64,000 nucleotides of DNA from Chitinophaga hostae (GCF_018224885.1 NZ_JAGTXB010000001.1:434001-498000); one strand, 5' to 3'; counted from the stretch's first letter, positions 1 through 7,785 are shown. Notes: generated by a model not told the origin, from the letters alone. Program-made: numbers and translations.

Positions 1-2213
1 GGTTGCAGGGTTACCAGTTGTGTACGTACGTTTTCCGGTTCGCTGGCGCCGGCTTCAATATAGTCTATCAGTTCATCTACCAGCGCAGATGGTGGCAGGT
101 CGGCATTGTCTTTAGCATTTTTACCAAGATAGCTGATATATAAATATTCCCTGGCGGAAAGCAGCGTTTCCAGGAAGAGGTGTTTGTCGTTTTCCTTCAC
201 ATTACGATCGCCCTTTTGCCGGTTTTCTTCCATGATATTAAAGCTGGATTTATTTTCCCGGCGGGGAAATTTGTCATAGTTCAATCCCATCAGCGCTACT
301 ACCTTGAAAGGGATACTGCGCATGGGAATGAGCGAGCAGAAGGTAATTCCGCCGTTTACAAACAGGCCGGCGCGGGTGCTGCCGGTGAGGGTATCGAGGA
401 AGCTGTGGCCAAATACTTCGAAGCTTACTTTTTCGCTCATAAATTCATTCAGCGCATTGTAGGCGGTGAGTTGTTTGATGAGGGTGTTGTAATCTTCATC
501 CACGTCTTCTACGGGTTCGAACACCAGGTTATGCAATACTCTTTCGGTGTAGGCTACCCATTCTACGATGGTGCGCGGGCGGCGTCTGTCGAGGATGGAT
601 GACATCAGCACTTCGGCAAAATGACAAAAGCGGATTACGTCATGGGCATCGCTGCCCTCGGTGATATCGAGCGGGAAGAAGCTGTCTTCCCCATTGCCAT
701 ATTCTTCTTCTCCACTCATACAGATACCGTACATGATCCTTTGAATGCCGTATTGCCAGCTAACAAAATGTGTTTCGTCCTTCTTGTGACCGCTGATGCC
801 GAAGCGGATATTGGCCGCTTCAATAATGCGGCGGATGAGTACCGGGTCCTGCAGGTTGAAACGTTTACGGATATAGGAGAAGTCCAGCAACTGCATCACT
901 GCTTCGGCCTTGAAGTTTTCCTCATTCATAGTGAGGATGGCATGAAGGGCATTGAAGAGATTGTCGTTGTCGGTATAGCTTTCGTCGGCGATGGTGTACC
1001 GGAAGGTATATGGTGCGTTGTTGAATACGGCCTTGATATAAGGTGCATATGCATCGATGTCGCTGACCATTACCACTATATCGCGGGGAGATAACTGTTC
1101 GCGGTGCCGGGCTACCAGGTGTACGAGGTAGTTGTAGAGCACTTCCACTTCGCGGGCAATGGTGTAGCAGGCATTGATGGTAACAGATCCGTCGTTGATA
1201 TCCTGTGCAGACAGGTGCTCCCTGTCGGCTGTGGTGGCGGCCATGAATATATCGTGCTGGATTTTATGCAGCAGGCTGTCGGTATCCGGTTCTACTGTTT
1301 CAATTTCTTCGTAGGCATTAATAAATGTGTCGTAGGCAAAGAAGAGGCCGAAGCTGTCCTGTATTACCCTGCCCCAGCCGGTTAGCAGGGCATTGCCGGC
1401 TTTGGCATCTTCCAGGTCTTTGAGTCCTTTTTGCCGCCAGCGGGCCAGTTGTTTTTCATTGCGGTCGTCGAACCAGAACATGACCGGGGCCGGGTTGATG
1501 ATATGAAAATGTACATCTATAAAAGAAGACAGTTCATGCAGGATCTTTACGTGGTAGGCGGTGATGATCGATAATCCGAACAAGTGGATCACGGGCATGC
1601 GGGATGCCAGTCCTGCTTTGTTATGCCCGGGATTACGCAGGGTATCGAGGATGTAGTTACCAACGATGGTTTTATCCGGCAGGGAGCCACCGGAGAGTTG
1701 TTTTACTTTTACCCAGAGCCAGTGTTGCCAGCCGGCGGAAGCCAGTTCTGGTGTGTTGGTATGCGTCCATGCCTGGATCATTTCCGGGCGGTATACCTGG
1801 TATTGGTCAAACAGATCCGCTACTTTTTCAGCCAGTGCCATACGTTTCAGGTCACTTTCCGCGTGTTGGCCGGTATAGTAGGCAGCTACCTTTGGAAATT
1901 TGGCCATAAACTCCTCCTGTCCCAACAGTTTAAATACGAGCCAGCTAAGGTTTTGAGGGGAGAGTACTTCTGAAAAGGGGCCGCCCAGGAGTACATACAG
2001 CTGGTAGAGCAGGTCGTTGGGCTTCAGGAAGCGGCAATTGGCTGCAATCCCCAAACGGTCTGCCAGCTGGAGTTTGAGCCAGTTGTTCATGCCTTCCGTT
2101 TGGGTAATAATATAGTGAGGCTGGAACACACTATTGCCGGCATCCTGTAGGTTTTGGGCCAGTCCGGATGATAAGCTGTTAAGTGAATTCGAGACTTTTA
2201 AAAACAATGCCAT
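1..2213 (-). CDS. recC: Exodeoxyribonuclease V gamma subunit RecC (3' end outside window)
   Basis: RecC-like subunit of the RecBCD helicase/nuclease, which processes double-strand breaks and degrades foreign linear DNA in the cytoplasm. The reading frame stays open from the ATG at 2213 to the left edge, giving about 737 N-terminal residues. The start MALFLKVSNSLNSL followed by WLKLQLADRLGIAANCRF resembles the conserved RecC N-terminus, and a later stretch around GLNYDKFPR also fits the family. It lies 44 bp downstream of recD on the same strand, so the two are probably co-transcribed; recB would be expected further left. The C-terminal part, including the inactivated nuclease-like domain, is not visible. 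Family identity is confident; the full length is unknown. Confidence 0.88.
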   Translation of the reverse strand, partial: MALFLKVSNSLNSLSSGLAQNLQDAGNSVFQPHYIITQTEGMNNWLKLQLADRLGIAANCRFLKPNDLLYQLYVLLGGPFSEVLSPQNLSWLVFKLLGQEEFMAKFPKVAAYYTGQHAESDLKRMALAEKVADLFDQYQVYRPEMIQAWTHTNTPELASAGWQHWLWVKVKQLSGGSLPDKTIVGNYILDTLRNPGHNKAGLASRMPVIHLFGLSIITAYHVKILHELSSFIDVHFHIINPAPVMFWFDDRNEKQLARWRQKGLKDLEDAKAGNALLTGWGRVIQDSFGLFFAYDTFINAYEEIETVEPDTDSLLHKIQHDIFMAATTADREHLSAQDINDGSVTINACYTIAREVEVLYNYLVHLVARHREQLSPRDIVVMVSDIDAYAPYIKAVFNNAPYTFRYTIADESYTDNDNLFNALHAILTMNEENFKAEAVMQLLDFSYIRKRFNLQDPVLIRRIIEAANIRFGISGHKKDETHFVSWQYGIQRIMYGICMSGEEEYGNGEDSFFPLDITEGSDAHDVIRFCHFAEVLMSSILDRRRPRTIVEWVAYTERVLHNLVFEPVEDVDEDYNTLIKQLTAYNALNEFMSEKVSFEVFGHSFLDTLTGSTRAGLFVNGGITFCSLIPMRSIPFKVVALMGLNYDKFPRRENKSSFNIMEENRQKGDRNVKENDKHLFLETLLSAREYLYISYLGKNAKDNADLPPSALVDELIDYIEAGASEPENVRTQLVTLQ

Positions 2214-2257
2214 TGATAGTTCCTTTGTTTACACTCCGCCATTCCCGAAGCATGTTA

Positions 2258-4075
2258 TTAATGTTCATGCGCATTTGCTTCTCTGAACCGGGAGGCTATG
2301 CCCGATGCTCTTTCTACAAATCGTTCTGCTGCCATTAGTATTACTTCCGGTGTGCCTTGCACGTACACTTTCTGTTTAGCGCGGCTTACTGCGGTATATA
2401 GTAGTTCGCGGGTAAGAATGGGTACGTCTGTGGTATCCGGCAAAAGTACCAGTACTTGTCCGAACTCAGAGCCCTGGCTTTTATGGATGGTCATGGCGAA
2501 GGCGGTTTCTGCCTGGGTAAGGTAACCGGGCAGCACTGATTTCAGGGCCCCGGTGCTGTCTTCAAACCAGGCCATGAGTACGCCGTTTGCATCTGTGCGG
2601 ATGATACCGGTGTCGCCATTAAATAAGCCATGCTCATAATAGTTACGGGTAAGTATTACCGGACGGTTTTGATAAAATTCCGTGTTGGCGGTAATCAGCC
2701 GTTTATCGTGTAAGTATTTTTCAATTTGTTTGTTAACGGTATATAGGCCCTGTGGCCCTTCTCTCACGGCCGTGAGTACACGTTGTGCATTCAGCAGCTT
2801 TAAGGCGGTGGCGATATCTTTTTCGGCAATGAAAGCCGCGTAGCCGGCAATAAAGTCTTCGAATAATTTTTCGGATGCGGCAGGGTCAATGACTACCTCT
2901 TCATCTGCCGAAGGCGGAAAAAAAGACTGGATAACGGGTACATTATTGGCGATAATGGCCTTACTGAATTTACCGATACCGGTGTTGCCGGTGAAACGGT
3001 GACTGCGCCTCAATTCCACCAGGTGTTGGAAAAGCGGATGATGATCGTTATCCCGTTCCTGAGAGGAAGGAATATGGCGTTGTTCATCTGCAATAAAACT
3101 ATTGATAAACCGGCGACGGTCGCCGGTAAAGTTATTCAGGTGTTCCTGTGCCTGGCAGAGGTCACCAAACAAGCTGCCTGCTTCTACGGAAGCCAGCTGA
3201 TCTTTATCCCCCAGCAAAATAAGGCGGGTATTGGGATGGATGGCATCCAGCAATTTGGCAAAAAGGGCCACATCTATCATGGAGCACTCATCAACGATTA
3301 CTACGTCGTAGTTGAGCGGATTGTCTTTATGATGTCTGAAATAAGGGCTTCCGTTAATGGGTTTCAGCAAACGGTGTATGGTAGCCGGTTGCAGCAGCCG
3401 GAATTTTTCAGTGGTAGCGGCATCGACTTCTATGGTGGTGTTGCGTAAACTTTCTGCCATGCGGGCGGCGGCTTTACCGGTTGGAGCGGCCAGCGCTACT
3501 TTCAGCGTAGGATCGGTAGCAAACAGGATGGCGAGTATTTTGGCTACGGTGGTGGTTTTACCGGTACCGGGTCCACCGGTGATGATGGTAAAATTATTTA
3601 ACACGCCTGTAATGGCGGCAGCCAGTTGCCAATCCGCCGGATCATTTCCGTCGATAGCCAGGGGGCTGTTAAACAGTTTACTGATCAGCGGTTGCTGGCT
3701 TTGCAGCAACGCCATTCTTTCGGGCAACAGCGCAGCTTCTGTTGCCAGGAAGCGTTTGATGCCGGTTAAGAAATTGGTTTCATACCTGAAATAGCGTTGC
3801 AGGTACAGCCGGTCCTGGTAAACCACGAAAGGTTGGCGGTCGTTACCGTGTAGCCCTACGAGTGGTATTGTTTCCAGGATGCTATTGCTGGTTGCTATTT
3901 TCTGATAAGATTCCGGGAGGTTATCCAGTTCTTCTTTTATCTTATTGAGATGAATACAGATGTGTCCTTCGCTCCCTTTTTTTGATAGTAGATAAGCATA
4001 CGGTTTCAGCGCCGGTATATCGAAATACTCGGCAAATTGTTGATGTACATCATTTAGTGTGGGTATGTTTCGCAT
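2258..4075 (-). CDS. recD: Exodeoxyribonuclease V alpha subunit RecD
   Basis: RecD, the 5'-3' superfamily 1 helicase motor of RecBCD. The 605-residue protein has a Walker A motif GGPGTGKTTTV near residue 167, a Walker B/motif II VDECSMID near 262, and the C-terminal motifs AMTIHKSQGSEF and LLYTAVSRAKQKVYV near 530-575. Length matches normal RecD. The ATG at 4075 gives a sensible N-terminus, MRNIPTLNDVHQQF. It is followed 44 bp later by recC, so the order on this strand is recD then recC. The upstream neighbour at 4184 is divergent, and a promoter probably lies between 4076 and 4183. Nothing looks broken. Confidence 0.93.
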   Translation of the reverse strand: MRNIPTLNDVHQQFAEYFDIPALKPYAYLLSKKGSEGHICIHLNKIKEELDNLPESYQKIATSNSILETIPLVGLHGNDRQPFVVYQDRLYLQRYFRYETNFLTGIKRFLATEAALLPERMALLQSQQPLISKLFNSPLAIDGNDPADWQLAAAITGVLNNFTIITGGPGTGKTTTVAKILAILFATDPTLKVALAAPTGKAAARMAESLRNTTIEVDAATTEKFRLLQPATIHRLLKPINGSPYFRHHKDNPLNYDVVIVDECSMIDVALFAKLLDAIHPNTRLILLGDKDQLASVEAGSLFGDLCQAQEHLNNFTGDRRRFINSFIADEQRHIPSSQERDNDHHPLFQHLVELRRSHRFTGNTGIGKFSKAIIANNVPVIQSFFPPSADEEVVIDPAASEKLFEDFIAGYAAFIAEKDIATALKLLNAQRVLTAVREGPQGLYTVNKQIEKYLHDKRLITANTEFYQNRPVILTRNYYEHGLFNGDTGIIRTDANGVLMAWFEDSTGALKSVLPGYLTQAETAFAMTIHKSQGSEFGQVLVLLPDTTDVPILTRELLYTAVSRAKQKVYVQGTPEVILMAAERFVERASGIASRFREANAHEH

Positions 4076-4183
4076 TCTTATCCGGACACTTGAAAAGATT
4101 AAAGTACGACTTTTTCTGCTTCATCCTAAAGGCAATAATATTTCGTTATATTGGTTCCAATTATAACCTATACACTGTATACT

Positions 4184-4741
4184 ATGTTTAAAAAAATGCA
4201 CGTACTAAGTGCACTGTTGTTAGCTGCCTTTTTGCATGTTAATGCCCAGGATGAACTCGCGAGAAAGCCGAGTCAACTAAAAGCAAATGTTTCCCTGCTT
4301 GGATTGAATGCAAATTACGAATTGCGATTGTTAAAATACGCAACGCTTAACCTGGAAGCGGGTATTGATATGGGGTTAGCCTATTCCTATAGTGACTATA
4401 TGGGTTCCCGTTGGGCATATGCTATGTTACCTGATTTTTCGGGAGAAGCAAGACAGTATTATGGTATCGCCCGCCGCGAGGCCAGGGGGAAGCGGATTGA
4501 TAATAATGCCGGAAATTTTTTCAGTGTGGCGGTTGGTTACAGAACGCTGCCTATTGTTGCAAAGGATTATTATGAAAGTGCATACGGTTATATTATTCCG
4601 GCGTGGGGTATGCAACGTAGCTGGGGGAAGCATTTTAGTTTTGAAGGCCGTTTTGGCTGGATGTTTAGTCCCAGGAGCTACAATACGGGTGCGGTAAACG
4701 CGCTTGTGGCACGTTTGCAGGTGGGATATGTGATTTGGTAA
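4184..4741 (+). CDS. Small secreted or outer-membrane beta-barrel-like protein, unknown function
   Basis: A 185-residue protein that I do not recognise. It starts MFKKMHVLSALLLAAF and has a clear Sec signal peptide ending near HVNAQ. The remainder alternates aromatic and polar residues (for example YSYSDYMGSRWAYAML and GRFGWMFSPRSYN) and ends in a strand with a terminal aromatic, LQVGYVIW, as in many small outer-membrane beta-barrels. The ATG at 4184 was chosen over a TTG at 4151 because it places the signal peptide at the N-terminus. It is divergent from recD and runs into the Pth2 gene 31 bp downstream, so the two may share a transcript. Confidence 0.6.
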   Translation: MFKKMHVLSALLLAAFLHVNAQDELARKPSQLKANVSLLGLNANYELRLLKYATLNLEAGIDMGLAYSYSDYMGSRWAYAMLPDFSGEARQYYGIARREARGKRIDNNAGNFFSVAVGYRTLPIVAKDYYESAYGYIIPAWGMQRSWGKHFSFEGRFGWMFSPRSYNTGAVNALVARLQVGYVIW

Positions 4742-4772
4742 TGTTGTAGATTTGCTGCTTAAACGGAGAAAT

Positions 4773-5168
4773 ATGTCATCCAGGATAATTAAGCAGGTAA
4801 TAGTGATGCGCAAGGATCTGAACATGCGCAAGGGAAAAATGATTGCACAGGGAGCACATGCTTCCATCGCATTCCTTACGCGACATGCTACCATTGAAGG
4901 GCATACGTTGCAAACGCAGCTGAGGAATCCGGAGGAAGTAACGGAATGGATGACGAAAGGGTTTACAAAGATCTGTTTGTCGGTAGATTCGGAGGAAGAC
5001 CTGGACCGTATTTACCAGCAGGCGGTGCAGGATGGGCTGAATGCCACGCTGATCACTGACTCGGGGTTAACAGAGTTTGGCGGTGTGCCTACTAAAACCT
5101 GTTGCGCCATAGGGCCTAATTTAAACGAGGAAATAGACCGGATTACAAAAGACCTGAAGCTGCTTTAA
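4773..5168 (+). CDS. Pth2-type (archaeal/eukaryotic-like) peptidyl-tRNA hydrolase
   Basis: Probable peptidyl-tRNA hydrolase of the Pth2/PTRHD1 fold, which would release peptides from stalled peptidyl-tRNA. The 131-residue protein carries the family signature VMRKDLNMRKGKMIAQGAHA near residues 9-28 and a C-terminal DSGLTEFGGVPTKTCCAIGP, where the family usually has a conserved T and G-P segment. The start ATG at 4773 follows GGAGA at 4766-4770, a usable ribosome binding site; an upstream TTG at 4752 would only add unrelated residues. Its stop overlaps the convergent YwbE-like gene by 4 bp. Bacteria normally use Pth1, so this is probably an additional enzyme. Activity is inferred from family resemblance. 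Confidence 0.8.
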   Translation: MSSRIIKQVIVMRKDLNMRKGKMIAQGAHASIAFLTRHATIEGHTLQTQLRNPEEVTEWMTKGFTKICLSVDSEEDLDRIYQQAVQDGLNATLITDSGLTEFGGVPTKTCCAIGPNLNEEIDRITKDLKLL

Positions 5169-5374
5169 TCTTCATCTCCTACTACATCTGTTTCTACTAC
5201 CCTTCCTACCTGTCCGTCTTCCAAACGTACTTTAATACCGCGGGAGTGAAAAGCGGCAGAGGTGAGTAAATCTTTCACAATGCCATAGGTTTTTTTGCCG
5301 CTGCGTTGGTCCTTTTTCAGTATGATGGCCACTTCCAGGCCAGGGTATATATCTTTTCTGTATTGTCCGTCCAT
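5165..5374 (-). CDS. YwbE family protein (DUF2196)
   Basis: A 69-residue protein with the pattern of the YwbE/DUF2196 family: PGLEVAIILKKDQRSGKKT, then GIVKDLLTSAAFHSRGIKVR and LEDGQVGRVVE. The family is small, widespread and of unknown function, with a compact KOW-like beta fold suggested by the G-rich basic stretches. It converges on the Pth2 gene, the two stop codons overlapping by 4 bp, and lies downstream of the SPFH gene on the same strand, 93 bp away. The ATG at 5374 is the only reasonable start. No sign of damage. Confidence 0.8.
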   Translation of the reverse strand: MDGQYRKDIYPGLEVAIILKKDQRSGKKTYGIVKDLLTSAAFHSRGIKVRLEDGQVGRVVETDVVGDED

Positions 5375-5427
5375 GTTTATATGCTTGGTGAAGCTATATG
5401 CAAAGCTAGTGATTTATAGAAATAATC

Positions 5428-5464
5428 AGGAAAGGCCGTACCAAAAACCTGGCACAGCCTTCCT
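5428..5464. terminator. Hairpin between the SPFH and YwbE-like genes
   Basis: The segment 5428-5439 (aggaaaggccgt) pairs with 5454-5464 (acagccttcct), with one bulge, around a loop containing a run of A. On the plus strand it is followed by a T-rich tail; on the minus strand there is no clear U tract, so its direction is uncertain. It may separate the SPFH transcript from the YwbE-like gene. Confidence 0.35.
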
Positions 5465-5467
5465 TTT

Positions 5468-6562
5468 CTATTTAGGGATAAATATTTGCCTCAATTGATC
5501 TATCAGTACACCGTTTCCGCTTACGCTGATGCTGTTGATCTTTTCCGCGATTTTTTCGACATACTCCATTTCTTTCAGCTTAAACAGCATGGGGTTGTCT
5601 TCCATGAGCTTGGCCGTGTTCAGCAAACTCCTGGTGCTGGCGGTTTCTTCTCTCCGCATGATGATATTGGCCTGTGCCTTTTTTTCGGCTACCAGTACCT
5701 GGTTCATGATTTCCTTCACATCACCCGGCAGGATGATATCGCGGATACCAAAGCCGGCGATGGTGATACCCAGGCTTTCGGCCTTCGGGCTAACAGTTTG
5801 CATGATAAAAGGCGCCAAAGACTCCTTCTTTTCCAGCAATTCATCAAAGGTCAGCACGGCTATGTATTCTCTCAAAGCCAGCTGAAATAGGATGTGTAGC
5901 TGTCGTTCGTAGTCCTTATTTTGCAACACGGCCTTATTGATATCCGCAATGCGATACTGTGCCCATGCGTTGATTCTCAGCGCGGCTTTGTCTTTGGTCA
6001 GGATTTCCTGGCCATTGATTTCTGCCTGCAATTGCCTGGTATCGATTTTACTGATAGCGATGGAGATGTTATTTCTCCACCAGGTGTATATACCCGGGTA
6101 CAGTGTCATGGAATATTTTCCATCCACGAGCATGATGGCCTGTTCGTAGTTTTCTATGTTGAAGGTTCTCACGTAAGGGGCTACCAGCCGGTGGCACAGG
6201 GTGGACCGGTCTATATTTTCGGTGATGGCTATCTTGGAGATATCGGCCCGCACGAACTTATAGTCGATCATGTTTTTCCAGAAGGTATATCTTCCCGGGG
6301 TCAGTACCTGCTTCAGCAAGCCGTTTTCATAATGCAAAACAATTTCTGTTTCGCTTACTTCCACTACGTGCAAGGCAGCGGTAACATTGGCGTCCTGCAG
6401 CAATATATTGAGCTCGATGGGAGCAATAAAAGGTTTGTTGATGTCGTAGATCTGCACGTCTTCATTGATCAGCCAATATCTGCCTTCCTGCAGCATGCGC
6501 TGATATACGCCGTTCTTAAAAACCAGGCCTCTTTCGTAGGCGTTGATGGTTACTCTTTTCAT
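5468..6562 (-). CDS. SPFH/Band 7 (slipin-like) domain protein
   Basis: A 364-residue protein of the SPFH/prohibitin/slipin group, which forms membrane-associated scaffolds. It has two N-terminal beta repeats with similar wording (ERGLVFKNGVYQRMLQEGRY and EIVLHYENGLLKQVLTPGRY), a third near YSMTLYPGIYTWW, then the Band 7 core NGQEILTKDKAALRINAWAQYRI. A helical tail follows, with the usual VAEKKAQANIIMRREETA segment near residues 290-310. No transmembrane segment is obvious, so membrane attachment would be peripheral or through partners. The ATG at 6562 was preferred to an upstream ATG at 6655, which adds a non-homologous leader overlapping the intergenic region. Substrate and partners are unknown. 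Confidence 0.82.
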   Translation of the reverse strand: MKRVTINAYERGLVFKNGVYQRMLQEGRYWLINEDVQIYDINKPFIAPIELNILLQDANVTAALHVVEVSETEIVLHYENGLLKQVLTPGRYTFWKNMIDYKFVRADISKIAITENIDRSTLCHRLVAPYVRTFNIENYEQAIMLVDGKYSMTLYPGIYTWWRNNISIAISKIDTRQLQAEINGQEILTKDKAALRINAWAQYRIADINKAVLQNKDYERQLHILFQLALREYIAVLTFDELLEKKESLAPFIMQTVSPKAESLGITIAGFGIRDIILPGDVKEIMNQVLVAEKKAQANIIMRREETASTRSLLNTAKLMEDNPMLFKLKEMEYVEKIAEKINSISVSGNGVLIDQLRQIFIPK

Positions 6563-6854
6563 GTCATTTTTCTTTTGGGGTTGTTGATGAAAAAAAGCCA
6601 GTGATGTTGTCCATCGGGTATACACGGAAACAGTTGTCAATTCACCGTTAGTCATCAGTTAGGGCGGAAGTGCTAAGTGATGGTAATAGTAGCATGTTTA
6701 TTCCTGTTTGCTGGTGTTTACCCAACTGCCGCTGTCGTCCTTTTGATGATGCGGCCGGGCCTACAGCCCTGGCTTTTGTTTGTTTGTTGCTATTTTCAAC
6801 GTAGCATACTGTAAGGATTTTCAGTCCTTGTTTGTTTGGCTCCTTGAAAGGGAG
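6563..6854. other. Intergenic stretch with a plus-strand hairpin and a CAAAAG stem-loop
   Basis: No gene seen. A GC-rich hairpin at 6754-6773 is followed by TTTTGTTTGTTTG and looks like a plus-strand terminator, though no plus-strand gene precedes it. The segment around 6737-6748 carries the same CCTTTTGAT core seen five times in the spacer repeat at 7253-7530. On the minus strand a 5-bp hairpin, AAGGA/TCCTT, lies about 40 nt downstream of the permuted tRNA 5' half. Confidence 0.4.
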
Positions 6855-6925
6855 TTTCCATTGCTCTACCAATGAGCTACCATCTATATAGACGGATAGG
6901 ATTCGAACCTATTACCTATGGGTTG
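6855..6925 (-). tRNA. Circularly permuted tRNA-like gene (3' half precedes 5' half)
   Basis: Read on the minus strand, a tRNA 3' half comes first: anticodon-stem strand CCCAT (6922-6918), variable AGGTA, a perfect 5-bp T arm ATAGG-TTCGAAT-CCTAT (6912-6896), and acceptor strand CCGTCTA (6895-6889). After a 2-nt TA the 5' half follows: acceptor TAGATGG (6886-6880), TA, D arm GCTC-ATTGGTA-GAGC (6877-6863), A, then anticodon-stem strand ATGG (6861-6858). The two acceptor strands pair over 7 bp with one G-U, and ATGG pairs with CCAT. No matching 5' half lies upstream of the first piece, and no T arm lies downstream of the second, so two ordinary adjacent tRNAs do not explain it. No anticodon can be assigned and no CCA is encoded. 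Function is inference. Confidence 0.6.
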
Positions 6926-7078
6926 TGCGAGAAGTGTGTTTCGATGCAACAGCATACAGGACGTTACTACGACTGCACTGCGGGGCTTTATGAAACCCGC
7001 GCCTGGTTTGCTATCAGGAACATCGCTCCTCGTCTTCCTGTTGAGGAAGTTCTTTAGTAAATGTTTCCATTTACCTGG

Positions 7079-7150
7079 TGGACGAAGCAGGACTCGAACC
7101 TGCACTGGCGGTGCTTCAAGCCGCTGCTCTACCATTGGAGCTATTCGACC
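7079..7150 (-). tRNA. tRNA-Phe(GAA)-like, imperfect
   Basis: Cloverleaf of 72 nt: acceptor GGTCGAA with TTCGTCC (one T-T mismatch at 3:70), D arm GCTC/GAGC, anticodon loop TTGAAGC giving GAA, and a perfect T arm GCAGG/CCTGC with TTCGAGT. The closing pair of the anticodon stem (31:39) is C-A, and residue 37 is G. The sequence downstream of discriminator A reads CCA (7078-7076), so CCA appears encoded. The mismatches make it less certain than a housekeeping tRNA. Confidence 0.7.
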
Positions 7151-7158
7151 ATTTTTGG

Positions 7159-7244
7159 TGTGAGTAGCAGGATTTGAACCTGCTAAGCCTGTTAAGGCGA
7201 TGGTTTTACAGACCATTGCGACACTCCCGCTTCGCCGTACTCAC
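7159..7244 (-). tRNA. tRNA-Tyr(GTA)
   Basis: Class II tRNA of 86 nt. The acceptor GTGAGTA/TACTCAC is perfect, the D stem is GCGA/TCGC, the anticodon arm ATGGT-CTGTAAA-ACCAT gives GTA, the long variable arm contains GCCT/AGGC, and the T arm is GCAGG-TTCAAAT-CCTGC. Discriminator A is followed by an encoded CCA (7158-7156). It lies only 8 bp upstream of the tRNA-Phe-like gene, so both are probably one transcript. Confidence 0.9.
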
Positions 7245-7252
7245 TTGCTTTG

Positions 7253-7530
7253 GGGTTGACAGTTTTAATGAACACCATTTTGATGTTCAATGGTTTTGGA
7301 AATAAGGTTAACAACTTGGGATGAAGGCCTTTTGGGTACAACCAGTGCAAATATCCTTTTGATACCTGCTGTTTTTGAATGAATACATTTGGGTCAACAA
7401 ATCCTGGTAGGGCGCCCTTTTGGCGCGCCGCCGGGATGAAAAAAACGGGTTAACAATTTTCGTGAACACCCTTTTGGTGAACGCGATGGATGAACAAACG
7501 GGTTAACAAAAATTGGGGTTAACGCATATT
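7253..7530. repeat. Degenerate ~54-bp tandem repeat in the tRNA spacer
   Basis: The spacer between tRNA-His and tRNA-Tyr repeats a unit that begins GGGTTAACAA or a close variant (near 7253, 7306, 7390, 7446 and 7499). Each unit is followed by a short hairpin with an apical CTTTTG on the plus strand, or CAAAAG on the minus strand: GAACACC-ATTTT-GATGTTC near 7270, TATC/GATA near 7355, GGCGC/GCGCC near 7412, CACC/GGTG near 7465. The stems differ in sequence but keep pairing, which suggests selection on structure. Spacing is 53, 84, 56 and 53 bp. No coding potential. Confidence 0.55.
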
Positions 7531-7537
7531 GGTTCTC

Positions 7538-7610
7538 GGGTGCAGGCGGGGCTCGAACCCTGATCTTCCGGTTCACAGCCGGATATTCTCACCATTGAAC
7601 TACAGGCACC
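7538..7610 (-). tRNA. tRNA-His(GTG)-like, probably damaged
   Basis: The anticodon arm TCCGG-CTGTGAA-CCGGA gives GTG, the D arm is GTTC/GAAT, and the T loop is TTCGAGC. The first five acceptor pairs (GGTGC/GCACC) form, but the 3' strand at the acceptor/T-stem junction does not match: two acceptor pairs and the two outer T-stem pairs fail together. The plus strand shows TGCAGGC where TGCCTGCA would restore a normal tRNA-His. It may be a pseudogene or a structurally unusual tRNA. Confidence 0.6.
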
Positions 7611-7622
7611 ATTTTTACAAAG

Positions 7623-7695
7623 TTGGCCGGACCGGATTCGAACCGATAACCTACTGCATATAAGGCAGGCGCTCTACCAGTTGAGCTACCGGCCA
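7623..7695 (-). tRNA. tRNA-Ile(TAT)
   Basis: Cloverleaf of 73 nt: acceptor TGGCCGG/CCGGCCA perfect, D arm GCTC-AACTGGTA-GAGC, anticodon loop CTTATAT giving TAT (reads AUA), T arm ATCGG-TTCGAAT-CCGGT with one G-U. The outermost anticodon-stem pair (27:43) is C-T. No encoded CCA. It begins 12 nt after the U tract of a strong minus-strand terminator, so its expression would need read-through. Confidence 0.82.
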
Positions 7696-7705
7696 GTTTT
7701 TTGCA

Positions 7706-7785
7706 CAAAAAAACCGGGCGTTTATAACGACCGGTTTTACGTTGTGCATAAGCAATAACTTATGTTCGTTGACACGCCGGTCGTT
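7706..7785 (-). terminator. Terminator with antiterminator-like complement, directly upstream of tRNA-Ile
   Basis: On the minus strand, arms at 7735-7726 and 7722-7713 form a hairpin of about 10 bp with one mismatch and a 3-nt loop, followed by seven U (opposite 7713-7707). Upstream, the segment opposite 7785-7777 reads AACGACCGG and can pair perfectly over 9 nt with the 5' arm CCGGTCGTT, which would break the terminator. This is the layout of an attenuator controlling the tRNA array. Confidence 0.55.

Noticed and set aside
180..1973. Several plus-strand open frames of 70-157 codons
   Set aside because: They lie antisense to recC, which has clear family motifs; the frames have low-complexity, atypical amino acid use.
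6855..6925. Two-piece (permuted) tmRNA as an explanation for the split tRNA
   Set aside because: The 5' half has a full normal D arm and an anticodon-stem strand, and no tag reading frame or tmRNA start was seen.
6781..7080. Group I intron interrupting a tRNA
   Set aside because: I could not see the conserved P, Q, R and S core elements, and the order of the halves is wrong for an intron.
7253..7530. CRISPR array
   Set aside because: Units are degenerate, the spacing is irregular and no cas genes are present; the repeats form variable hairpins instead.
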